Below are positions 43,093 to 51,317 of a stretch of DNA of 64,000 nucleotides, piece after piece (positions within the stretch are counted from its first letter, which is position 1; each line of letters starts with the position of its first letter). A program made the translations under genes and the position numbers. A model generated the notes under the pieces. It did not search any database. It had not been told where the DNA came from and saw nothing but the letters and a program-made list of their open reading frames with translations. Source of the DNA: Hoylesella nanceiensis DSM 19126 = JCM 15639 (GTDB lineage: Bacteria; Bacteroidota; Bacteroidia; Bacteroidales; Bacteroidaceae); NCBI RefSeq assembly GCF_000379965.1, contig NZ_KB904332.1, positions 62,001 to 126,000 of the forward strand, read 5' to 3'.

Positions 43093-46062
43093 ATGACTAA
43101 TCAACCGCAACACCAATGGAGCAAGTTCTATCTTAAAGATGTGACCTTTGCCAACTTAATGATGCGACGCATTTATAACATTTTGATTGTGGCTAACCCC
43201 TATGATGCCTTTATGCTTGAAGATGATGGGCGCATTGAAGAGAAGATATACAACGAGTATATGGAGCTTGGAATGCGCTATCCGCCTACATTTACGCAGG
43301 TGAGCACCATTGAAGAGGCTGAGGATATATTGGAAAAGACCAATATAGACCTTGTTATTTGTATGCCAGGTAATGCCGACAACGATGCTTTCGACGTGGC
43401 AAGAGCCATTAAATGCAAGTTTACAGCTATCCCATGCGTGGTTTTAACACCCTTTTCTCATGGTATAACAAAGCGTATGCAGAACGAAGATTTAAGTATT
43501 TTCGATTACGTTTTCTGCTGGTTAGGTAACACAAACCTCATTCTTTCAATCATTAAACTGATTGAAGACAAGATGAATATCGAGCAAGATATCGAAGAAG
43601 CGGGCGTTCAAATGATTCTATTGGTCGAAGACTCCATTCGCTTCTACTCGTCTATTCTCCCCCATTTATACAGTTTCATTCTTGCACAAAGTAAGCGTTT
43701 ATCAACCGAAGCGCTCAATCGTCATGCCGCAACTCTACGTCAACGAGGTCGACCTAAAGTGGTTTTGGCTCGTACCTACGAAGAGGCTATGGCGTTGTAC
43801 AATAAATATCGTGACAATACTCTTGGTGTTATTAGCGATGCACGCTTTCCTTTTAAGGGCGAAAAAGACCCTGAAGCGGGCTTAAAGCTATTGTCTGAGA
43901 TTAGAAAACACGACGAATATATTCCGCTTATCATGCAAAGTGCAGAGTCGGAGAATAGAGAAAAGGCTGAAAAATCAGGCTTCCGATTCGTTGATAAGAA
44001 CTCTAAAAAGATGAGTTTAGACCTCCGTCACCTCATGGAAGAGCACATGGGATTTGGTGATTTCATCTTTCGTGACCCCAAAACACGCAAAGAAATCATG
44101 CGAATTAGTACACTAAAGGAGCTTCAAGACAACATCTTCACCATTCCAAACGACTCTATGCACTACCATATATCACGCAATCACGTGAGTCGTTGGCTAT
44201 GTGCTCGAGCCATTTTTCCCGTTTCTGCGTTCCTAAAAGATATCACTTGGCATAAATTACAGGACGTAGATACGCACCGACAGATTATCTTTGACGCCAT
44301 AGTTCAATATCGACACATGAAGAATATCGGTGTTGTGGCTGTATTCGACCGCTATAAATTCGACCAATATGCGCACTTTGCACGCATTGGAGAAGGCTCT
44401 TTGGGGGGCAAAGGTAGAGGTCTTGCATTCTTAGACAATATCATTAAGACCAATACTGAGTTCGAACAATGGCAAGGAGTGAGTGTTCAAATACCCAAAA
44501 CGCTGGTGCTTTGTACAGATATCTTCGACCAATTTATGGAGAAGAACAATCTTTATCACATCGCATTGAGCAATATTTCGGACGAAGAGATATTGAATAA
44601 CTTCTTAAAAGCTGAGCTTCCGCAACAATTAAGAGAAGACTTTATCACCTTCTTTAAGGCCACTAACACCCCAATAGCTATTCGTTCGTCATCGCTTTTG
44701 GAAGATGCTCACTACCAACCGTTCGCTGGAATATACTCAACTTACATGATTCCGCATCTCAATGATCAAGAATTGATGCTCGATATGCTTGAATCTGCTA
44801 TCAAAGGAGTGTATGCTTCGGTGTATTATAAGGACTCAAAAGCTTATATGACGGCCACAAGTAATGTGATAGACCAAGAGAAAATGGCGGTAATTCTGCA
44901 AGAAGTGGTGGGCAAAAACTACGACCATTACTTCTATCCAACCATCAGTGGGGTACTAAGATCTATCAACTACTACCCCATTGGTAACGAAACGGCTGAA
45001 GAAGGCGTTGCTTCTTTGGCCTTAGGATTGGGTAAATACATTGTAGATGGAGGCTTAACGCTTCGTGTTTCGCCACATCATCCACACCAAGTGTTGCAAA
45101 CAAGCGACACAGAAATAGCGCTTCGAGAGACTCAAACACGCTTTTATGCGCTCGATCTCAATGACATTGATTCGCTGTTTAAGGTAGACGACGGCTTTAA
45201 TATCAAGACTTTGCGTGTAAAGGAGGCTGAAAATCATGGCTCTTTAAACTACATTTCGTCTACATACGATGCATACGACCAAATCATTCGTGAAGGTTTT
45301 TACCCACAAGGACGCAAGATTATCTCTTTCACAGGGGTGCTTCAACAAGGCGTTTTCCCTCTTCCTGAGTTGTTACAGATAGCTCAACGCTGTGGAGCAG
45401 ACGCCATGAAACGACCTATTGAGATTGAGTTTGCTTGCAACATCAACGACGATAGAACGGGAAGTTTGTATCTATTGCAAATCAGACCCATTGTAGATAG
45501 TAAGCAAATGCTGAACGAAGACGTGGCAGCAATAGACGATTCGCAATGCATTTTGCGCTCGCACAACTCGTTAGGGCACGGCATTATCGACGATATTACA
45601 GACGTTGTGTATGTTAAAACAGACGATTCTTTCACCGCTGCAAATAACTATTATGTTGCAAATGATATCGAACGTCTGAACAAAAGCTTTGTAGATGAGA
45701 ACAAAAACTATATTCTTATAGGTCCAGGACGATGGGGTTCGAGCGATCATTGGTTGGGAATACCTGTTAAATGGCCTCATATTAGCGCAGCAAAGCTCAT
45801 TATTGAGACCTCATTGGCTAACTATCGCATTGATCCAAGCCAAGGAACGCACTTCTTTCAGAACCTAACAAGCTTTGGAGTGGGCTACTTTACGATTGAT
45901 GAAAACACCAAACAAGGATTTGTTCAACAACAAATTCTCGACGAAATGCCTGCTGTTGAGGAAACAAAATATGTGCGACACGTGCGTTTTTCTCAACCTC
46001 TTAGAATCTTAATGGACGGCAAACGCCAAGAAGGAGCGGTGCTTTTTCCCGAAACCAACTAA
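43093..46062 (+). CDS. Receiver-domain plus PPDK-type ATP-binding protein
   Basis: The product is 989 residues and cytosolic. Residues about 25-160 look like a degenerate receiver (DLVICMPGNAD where the phosphoacceptor loop should be). About 170-330 is a second receiver with LLVEDS near 175, SDARFP near 245 and a conserved Lys (FVDKNS). From about 425 to 800 comes the ATP-grasp domain of PEP synthase/pyruvate phosphate dikinase: GSLGGKGRG near 437, IRSSSLLEDA near 530 and LLQIRPIV near 793. A distinct C-terminal domain has GPGRWGSSDHWLG. The swivelling phosphohistidine domain and the PEP-binding barrel are absent, so it is not a complete PEP synthase. The family is known in Bacteroidota but I know no function. 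Confidence 0.85.
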   Translation: MTNQPQHQWSKFYLKDVTFANLMMRRIYNILIVANPYDAFMLEDDGRIEEKIYNEYMELGMRYPPTFTQVSTIEEAEDILEKTNIDLVICMPGNADNDAFDVARAIKCKFTAIPCVVLTPFSHGITKRMQNEDLSIFDYVFCWLGNTNLILSIIKLIEDKMNIEQDIEEAGVQMILLVEDSIRFYSSILPHLYSFILAQSKRLSTEALNRHAATLRQRGRPKVVLARTYEEAMALYNKYRDNTLGVISDARFPFKGEKDPEAGLKLLSEIRKHDEYIPLIMQSAESENREKAEKSGFRFVDKNSKKMSLDLRHLMEEHMGFGDFIFRDPKTRKEIMRISTLKELQDNIFTIPNDSMHYHISRNHVSRWLCARAIFPVSAFLKDITWHKLQDVDTHRQIIFDAIVQYRHMKNIGVVAVFDRYKFDQYAHFARIGEGSLGGKGRGLAFLDNIIKTNTEFEQWQGVSVQIPKTLVLCTDIFDQFMEKNNLYHIALSNISDEEILNNFLKAELPQQLREDFITFFKATNTPIAIRSSSLLEDAHYQPFAGIYSTYMIPHLNDQELMLDMLESAIKGVYASVYYKDSKAYMTATSNVIDQEKMAVILQEVVGKNYDHYFYPTISGVLRSINYYPIGNETAEEGVASLALGLGKYIVDGGLTLRVSPHHPHQVLQTSDTEIALRETQTRFYALDLNDIDSLFKVDDGFNIKTLRVKEAENHGSLNYISSTYDAYDQIIREGFYPQGRKIISFTGVLQQGVFPLPELLQIAQRCGADAMKRPIEIEFACNINDDRTGSLYLLQIRPIVDSKQMLNEDVAAIDDSQCILRSHNSLGHGIIDDITDVVYVKTDDSFTAANNYYVANDIERLNKSFVDENKNYILIGPGRWGSSDHWLGIPVKWPHISAAKLIIETSLANYRIDPSQGTHFFQNLTSFGVGYFTIDENTKQGFVQQQILDEMPAVEETKYVRHVRFSQPLRILMDGKRQEGAVLFPETN

Positions 46063-46227
46063 TCTATCACACTGCAACTAAAAAGCAAGAAGATGACAAC
46101 CGAAATGCTCATGCTTTGCAAGTTCTCTGCAACGATATTATAATTTTATAACATTCTCTTATTAACTTAGCCATAGTTAGTAAGGGAATTTTGCATTTTT
46201 ATTGTGCAATAATTATTCTATATTCTG

Positions 46228-46235
46228 TAAATTTG
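46228..46235 (+). promoter_or_regulatory. Possible -7 box of the XylR-type regulator gene
   Basis: TAAATTTG fits TAnnTTTG and lies 36 bases before the ATG at 46272. The upstream TTG is at a poor spacing (23 bases), so confidence is limited. Confidence 0.45.
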
Positions 46236-46271
46236 CAATACTAAACCCTACAACTAAACATCTATCCAATC

Positions 46272-47438
46272 ATGATACGCATCATATTCTTAACCGACTT
46301 CACTGAAACCTATTCGCATTCGTTGCTTTTAGGGGTACAAAAATACGCCAAAGAACAGCCCAAAGAATCGTGGGTGATATGCCGTATGCCCCCTTCTTAC
46401 AAGCAACAACATGGCATTGAGGGCGTAGTTCAATGGGCTTTGAACTGGAAAGCCAATGCTATTATCGGCAGATTTGAGCAAAATGACAACATAGAACTGC
46501 TCTTACAGCATGGAATTGCAGTGATTGCGCAAGATTTTAAACGGAGATTTAGTTCTATTCCCAATATCACTGGCGACTATATCGCTACTGGTGAGATGGC
46601 TGCTCGATTCTTTTTGCAACGTGGCTTCAAGCATTTTGCATTCTTAGGATATAAGAATATTGTGTGGAGTGATGAGCGTTTCTATGGTTATAGACACGAA
46701 CTTGCGAAACAAGGACTTAAAAACGACATCTTTATATACGACAATCAGAAGCTCGAATCGTTTTGGTTTGACGACCTACAACAGCTCTCTTCGTGGATAA
46801 AACACCTACCACCGCACACCGCTTTGTTTTGTTGTGACGACAATCAAGCCAACAATGCCATCGAAGTGTGTAAGCTTTCGGGGGTGAAGATACCACAAGA
46901 TGTAGCCATATTGGGCGTTGACAACGATAAAATGATTGCCGATTTGTCTGATCCAAAGCTATCAACTATCCGTTTAGACATCGAAAAAGGCGGTTACGAA
47001 ACAGCCCAGTTCATTGCGAAAACCATTAAAAACAAAGAGCTTATTCGTAGCAATCACAACATATATATCAAGCCTATTTCGGTGATTAGCAATGCATCTT
47101 CGGACATTTTTGCCACCAAAGACAAGTATATTTTGCAGGTGTTGGATTTCATTAAGCACAACATCAATCGCTCTATCAATGTAAAAGACATTCTTTCACA
47201 AGTGCCTTTGTCTCGTCGTTTACTTGAAATGCGATTCAAAGAAGCCACAGGAACATCGGTATATCACTATATCATTGAATGTAGAATTGATCATTTTGCA
47301 TCGTTATTAGAAACAACTAACCTTGCCATTTGCGACATCATTGCGCAATTGGGCATTAATAATTACGGCAGTTTCTCGCAACTTTTCAAAGCAAAGAAGG
47401 GCTGTACGCCTCATTGTTATCGCAATAGAAACAAGTAA
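46272..47438 (+). CDS. XylR-type regulator: LacI-like sensor plus AraC DNA-binding domain
   Basis: This is a transcription factor that probably binds a sugar. Residues 1-280 resemble a periplasmic-binding-protein/LacI ligand domain (DNDKMIADLSDPKLSTIRLD near 218; ALFCCDDNQANNAIEVC near 184). Residues about 290-388 are an AraC/XylS helix-turn-helix domain (VKDILSQVPLSRRLLEMRFKEATG, then INNYGSFSQLFKAKKGCTP). It lies just beyond the far end of the phosphatase-rich SusC/D locus and is the only specific regulator in the window, so it may control that locus. This link is inferred from proximity only. Confidence 0.9.
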   Translation: MIRIIFLTDFTETYSHSLLLGVQKYAKEQPKESWVICRMPPSYKQQHGIEGVVQWALNWKANAIIGRFEQNDNIELLLQHGIAVIAQDFKRRFSSIPNITGDYIATGEMAARFFLQRGFKHFAFLGYKNIVWSDERFYGYRHELAKQGLKNDIFIYDNQKLESFWFDDLQQLSSWIKHLPPHTALFCCDDNQANNAIEVCKLSGVKIPQDVAILGVDNDKMIADLSDPKLSTIRLDIEKGGYETAQFIAKTIKNKELIRSNHNIYIKPISVISNASSDIFATKDKYILQVLDFIKHNINRSINVKDILSQVPLSRRLLEMRFKEATGTSVYHYIIECRIDHFASLLETTNLAICDIIAQLGINNYGSFSQLFKAKKGCTPHCYRNRNK

Positions 47439-47548
47439 ACACACGCCTTTACGTTCTTTTTAGGATTCATTTTTTGTGGGGATAGCATCGCTCACAAGGC
47501 ATAATAATTTCATTATTTTTAGGTATTTTATGGTTATTCGCAACATTG

Positions 47549-47556
47549 TACCTTTG
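47549..47556 (+). promoter_or_regulatory. Promoter -7 box of the secreted-protein gene at 47606
   Basis: TACCTTTG matches the consensus and lies 49 bases before the ATG. The -33 region is AT-rich (TTTA) without a clear TTTG. Confidence 0.6.
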
Positions 47557-47605
47557 CAACCAACAAACCACGAATAACTTTTCACGATAAACAAAAATAA
47601 TTATT

Positions 47606-48256
47606 ATGCACTTAAAATCTACAAAATTTGCACTACTTGCTATTTGCATGCTTTTCATTTGCAATGCAGTGAAGGCCAATGGCTATGTTACTTTCAACTT
47701 TAAAAAGAACCCTTGGAAATTTATTAACGCTAAACAAGGTGACGAACCCAACGTTGGTAAGTTTGAAGATGGATTTGAAATTAAAGAAAAAGGCTTTACT
47801 ATCGTAAACAAAAAGCACAACGACACCAACTGGAACCGTATTGAAAACGGCTTTTTTGTGGTGTATCCCAAGAACGATATCGTTATAACTGCACCTGCAG
47901 GTGTAGAGATTTACCGCATAAACATTGTGGTAAGAAGTATTTGGGACTTTGGTCTTAAGAACGATAAGCACCTCCTTCCCGATCCAGATGAAGAGATGGC
48001 GATGTCTGAAGAGACCTTTGGTTTCGACTATGTAGGTAAAGTTGCGACCTTTACAGGTAACAACAAGAACACCGTTATCGAAACAATTACGGTGAATTAT
48101 ACTGGTACTCCAACCGCAATAAACAGTATTAACAAGCCTACAATCTACCCCATTGCGGTGTATAACCTAAGTGGTGTGAAGGTGGGCGACACCAATTCGC
48201 TTAGCAATCTGCCTAAAGGTGTGTATATTGTGAATGGCAAAAAGGTGAGCAACTAA
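47606..48256 (+). CDS. Secreted protein with type IX sorting-like C-terminal tail
   Basis: The function is unknown. The 216 residues start with a signal peptide (KFALLAICMLFICNAVKA). The mature domain is beta-rich (YVTFNFKKNPWKF, TAPAGVEIYRINIVVRS). The last 35 residues, with VYNLSGVKV, then LPKGVYIVNGKKV, follow the short C-terminal sorting pattern (YNLxGxxV...GLxKGxYIVNGKKV) common in Prevotella proteins exported by type IX secretion. porX and the porW-like gene in this window fit such a system. It has its own promoter and terminator and is convergent with the SusC/D locus. Confidence 0.82.
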   Translation: MHLKSTKFALLAICMLFICNAVKANGYVTFNFKKNPWKFINAKQGDEPNVGKFEDGFEIKEKGFTIVNKKHNDTNWNRIENGFFVVYPKNDIVITAPAGVEIYRINIVVRSIWDFGLKNDKHLLPDPDEEMAMSEETFGFDYVGKVATFTGNNKNTVIETITVNYTGTPTAINSINKPTIYPIAVYNLSGVKVGDTNSLSNLPKGVYIVNGKKVSN

Positions 48257-48309
48257 ATGCTCTTGAATATAGATATTGAATAATCTGTAATATAACAAGC
48301 CTTAATTTG

Positions 48310-48365
48310 AGTCTGCACAAGTAAGGAAAACGAACAAAACTTGCTTGTTGCAGACTTGCTTTTTA
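48310..48365 (+). terminator. Terminator of the secreted-protein gene
   Basis: AGTCTGCA pairs with TGCAGACT, extended by CAAG/CTTG, and is followed by TGCTTTTT. Confidence 0.8.
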
Positions 48366-48448
48366 ATGCCTCTTTCACCCCTCACAACGATGATTTGAAA
48401 ACCATTTGCACTGCAAATAAAAAAACAAGGAACCGACAGGTTGAAAAT

Positions 48449-48536
48449 AAAAGCGATGCTATTACACTCTAAAAGCAATGCTATTAAATGGTAAAAGGAT
48501 TGCTTTTGCAACATAATATCATTGCTTTTTCAAGAC
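48449..48536. repeat. Array F: 22-bp phased repeat, four units
   Basis: Units begin at 48449 (AAAAGCGATGCTATT), 48471 (AAAAGCAATGCTATT), 48493 (AAAAGGATTGCTTTT) and 48515 (AATATCATTGCTTTT). This is the best conserved array and shows the near-palindromic core most clearly. Confidence 0.88.
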
Positions 48537-48705
48537 GAAGAAATAGCACATTTTTTATAAGCGTGCAACAAGTGTGATGAAAGGGAAAGTTTTTAGGTTA
48601 AAAAAGTGCAACAAGTTATCTGCTTTAAACATATACTCACGATGCAAATTCTTTTAAATAGGTATTCAACAAGTACTTAGTTATTTTCTTTTCGTGCAAA
48701 AATAA

Positions 48706-48849
48706 AGAGGCTCCGCCGAGCCTCTGGTCTCTTTTTGCGTAGCTATTTTGACATTAGCTACCAGTCTTTTACACAACATCTCGTTGTTTGTCAAAACCTT
48801 CCTTTTATAAAACTAAACAATCTCAATTACCTCTTAACCTAAAGAGACC
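48706..48849 (-). ncRNA. Candidate multi-stem structured RNA ending in a terminator
   Basis: Read on the minus strand, GGTCTCTTT (48841-48849) pairs with AAAGAGACC (48726-48734) to close a domain. Inside are a 7-bp hairpin GTAGCTA/TAGCTAC (48739-48761), a 5-bp hairpin ACAAC/GTTGT (48773-48787) and a competing TTGTTT/AAACAA pairing (48784-48820). Directly after the closing stem comes AGAGGCTC/GAGCCTCT (48706-48725) with TTTATTTTTG. It begins about 70 bases past the metallophosphatase stop. It could be an independent small RNA or a 3'-UTR element; no convincing promoter is seen. Confidence 0.45.
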
Positions 48850-48919
48850 CTCTTAAAGATTTGTAGTCGTGTAAATCCTGAACACAAATATCATTAACTA
48901 ACAATGAATATGGTTGTCT

Positions 48920-50395
48920 TTACTTTTTCTTTTTGATCTCTTTATCCACCCAAAGCATTGCAGATGGAATGGTTCTTTCGGTTATATCTTTTGTAGAAAA
49001 GCCCACTTCGAGAGCTTGTCCCATGTAATTTTCAAAATAATGAAGTTCTAACTTATGAAAACCTGCAGCCAAATTCACTTTACCTTCGGCACGTTTTGCG
49101 CTGTGACCACCATCGTTATTCACCACTTCTACACCGTCTATGAAGAGCTTTGAGCCATCATCTGAATAGGTATAAAAACGATAAACTCCGCTTTCGGGCA
49201 CCTTAATATAAGCTGAAAAGATGTAACCAAAATGATCTTTCGAGCCCTCTTCATCGATAATAAAGTTGGGCATCACACCTTCTTCCTTTAAAGTTGCCTT
49301 TGGAATGTCGGCTGTTTGCTTCATATTTCCTTCGTAATAGCGATAAGAAACACCATTTTGTATGGGTTGAAAAGAAAGAGCTGGCATTACTTTTAATTGC
49401 TCTTCGTCTTTTGAAGACAAGCCCGATGGATAGTAGAAATAATCGCAATTGCCCTCATTTGTAGCTATCCATGTGTCGAACTTAAACAAATCTTCGTAAA
49501 GTTCAATGATTCTTGCACCTGGTTTCAATGCTCCATAGGCATCATAGCCACTCACTCGGCCATAGCCTAAGGCTATTTTGCGCTCTAATCCGATAAAATC
49601 ATTCTGATGATCGTGGCCTGTAAACACTCCAATAACATCTTTCTTATCTACCAAACTACCAAACATTCCGCTGTTGATGCGTGCCGACCAAATGCCATCA
49701 TCTTCATATTTACCTTGATAATCACCTCTTTCAAGAACGTTATGATACTCTACTAAGGGGATATGAAAGAACATTAAAGATGGAAGAGGACGCTTATTGT
49801 TTTGCAAGGTGAATGCTTCTGAGGTGCGACGATACCACTCTATTTGGTCGAAATGAATCCAATCGTACTCTCCAAGATCTTTATCTGGCTGATAATCGTT
49901 TGAATCTATGCAGTAAAGAACGGCTTTTGGCTTTGCATTGGCTGTGTTATTGTCGTAGATGGGCAATGCACAATTGCCGTTTCCGCTAATCTCTTTAGGC
50001 GAAGGAAGGCCTGAATAGAATTTAGAAGCAAACAACATGCGATATATTTCGTCTCTTGAAAAATGCTCTGCATCGTGATTTCCCATTGTAACAACAAAGG
50101 GTATGCGAGCGGTTTCGAATATTTCTATAATCTGTTTCCAACCCTTTTCGTATGGTTTTTCGGTGACTACATCACCTGTAAGTATAGCTATATCGGGCTT
50201 TTCTCGTTGTAAGATGTTGAGAATTGTGGTTCGAGTAGAATCGCATTTTGGTGATTTAGCGTCCCAATGTAGGTCTGTAAACTGCGCAATTCTAAACTTT
50301 TTGTTATGAAAAACAAAAGGCTTTTGAGCCCAACTGCTCACCACTTGAAGGGCAAAAAGGATTAGTATTATGAGCGATTTATAGTTCTTTGTCAT
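48920..50395 (-). CDS. Calcineurin-like metallophosphatase with PA14-type C-terminal domain
   Basis: This is a secreted phosphoesterase. I start it at 50395 (MTKNYKSLIILILFALQ), where a signal peptide begins; 18 more codons are open upstream. The two-metal phosphatase motifs are complete: FTDLHWD near 45, GDVV near 81, MGNHDAEH near 106, FFHIPLVEY near 216, and GHDHQND near 264. A C-terminal part of about 130 residues has the PA14 pattern (YIKVPESGVYRFYTYSDDGSKLFIDG), which suggests carbohydrate binding. It is the last gene of the SusC/D locus, 81 bases after the ROK kinase. Confidence 0.9.
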   Translation of the reverse strand: MTKNYKSLIILILFALQVVSSWAQKPFVFHNKKFRIAQFTDLHWDAKSPKCDSTRTTILNILQREKPDIAILTGDVVTEKPYEKGWKQIIEIFETARIPFVVTMGNHDAEHFSRDEIYRMLFASKFYSGLPSPKEISGNGNCALPIYDNNTANAKPKAVLYCIDSNDYQPDKDLGEYDWIHFDQIEWYRRTSEAFTLQNNKRPLPSLMFFHIPLVEYHNVLERGDYQGKYEDDGIWSARINSGMFGSLVDKKDVIGVFTGHDHQNDFIGLERKIALGYGRVSGYDAYGALKPGARIIELYEDLFKFDTWIATNEGNCDYFYYPSGLSSKDEEQLKVMPALSFQPIQNGVSYRYYEGNMKQTADIPKATLKEEGVMPNFIIDEEGSKDHFGYIFSAYIKVPESGVYRFYTYSDDGSKLFIDGVEVVNNDGGHSAKRAEGKVNLAAGFHKLELHYFENYMGQALEVGFSTKDITERTIPSAMLWVDKEIKKKK

Positions 50396-50476
50396 TCTAT
50401 TTATATCTATATAATGTTGATATTCAATTCTTTTGTTCTTTGTTTTCAAACTTCTCCCTGTCGCTTTGTTTTGCTT

Positions 50477-51307
50477 TTAGGGCAGACAAGATGCACCTAA
50501 CAAATTGCTATTGGATAGTTTTGAATAGCAAATGGTGGCTTCGTTCAATTCACTTGGATAAAGAAAGCCTTCGTGAAGCGACTCTATCATACTATAATTA
50601 AAGAACTCTGACGCTTGAGAAAGGCCTCCTCCGATGACAATTGCTTGCGGAGCATAAGTGTAAAACACCACTTGTAGAAGCTTTCCGAGGTGATATCCAA
50701 ACTCTTCCCATAAGCGTTTAGCAGCTATGTTGCTGTTCTTTGTCTCTTTAAAGAGCTGTTCCCCTGTTGTATTATGCTTTGAAAAGAATCCACTACTGCA
50801 ATAAGTTTCGTAGCAATCGTCGAGATATGGCAAGCAACCTATCTCGCCTGCACCTGTCTTTAAGCCTCTATATAGCTGCTTATTGATGATGATTCCAGCT
50901 CCAACTCCAGTGCCAAGGGTTATTCCTACCACATCTTTAAAGCCTTTAAGACTACCGAATCGTTGCTCACCAAGAACGAAACAATTAACGTCATTATCTA
51001 CTTTTACGGGCACATGATATTGGTTTTCGAAGTAAGTTCGAAGGTGAACCTCTTTCCAAGAGGGTATGTTTACAAGGTTATAGGCTATTCCTTTCTCTGT
51101 ATCTACAATGGAAGGAATTCCAAATCCTATTGTTGTTACATCACAATCGATGAGCTCATCGATCATTGTTTGTATTTGTTGAAGTACCTCTTGCTCTGTT
51201 CCTTGAGCCTTACACGTTTCCTTTTTGATACTTACAATAGTATTGTTGCAGACTTTAGCCACTCTAATATTGGTGCCGCCAAGGTCTATTGAGATAGATG
51301 TTTGCAT
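50477..51307 (-). CDS. ROK-family sugar kinase
   Basis: This is a cytosolic sugar kinase of the ROK family (glucokinase, ManNAc kinase and relatives), 276 residues and without the helix-turn-helix of ROK repressors. It opens with SISIDLGGTNIRVAKV (phosphate loop), has the catalytic Asp in VKVDNDVNCFVLGE near 107, GVGAGIIINKQL near 134, and VIGGGLSQASEFF near 235. The zinc motif is atypical: GEIGCLPY stands where GExGH is usual, and the CxCGxxGC cluster is missing. It lies 10 bases after the glycosidase gene, so the released sugar is probably phosphorylated by it. Confidence 0.88.
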   Translation of the reverse strand: MQTSISIDLGGTNIRVAKVCNNTIVSIKKETCKAQGTEQEVLQQIQTMIDELIDCDVTTIGFGIPSIVDTEKGIAYNLVNIPSWKEVHLRTYFENQYHVPVKVDNDVNCFVLGEQRFGSLKGFKDVVGITLGTGVGAGIIINKQLYRGLKTGAGEIGCLPYLDDCYETYCSSGFFSKHNTTGEQLFKETKNSNIAAKRLWEEFGYHLGKLLQVVFYTYAPQAIVIGGGLSQASEFFNYSMIESLHEGFLYPSELNEATICYSKLSNSNLLGASCLP

Positions 51308-51317
51308 GGTGTTACAT

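Larger units (their letters stand above)
48257..48919. other. 663-base convergent intergenic region
   Basis: The gap contains the terminator of the 47606 gene (48310-48365), repeat array F (48449-48536) and a structured minus-strand RNA candidate ending in a terminator (48706-48849). No protein gene is supported. Confidence 0.75.
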
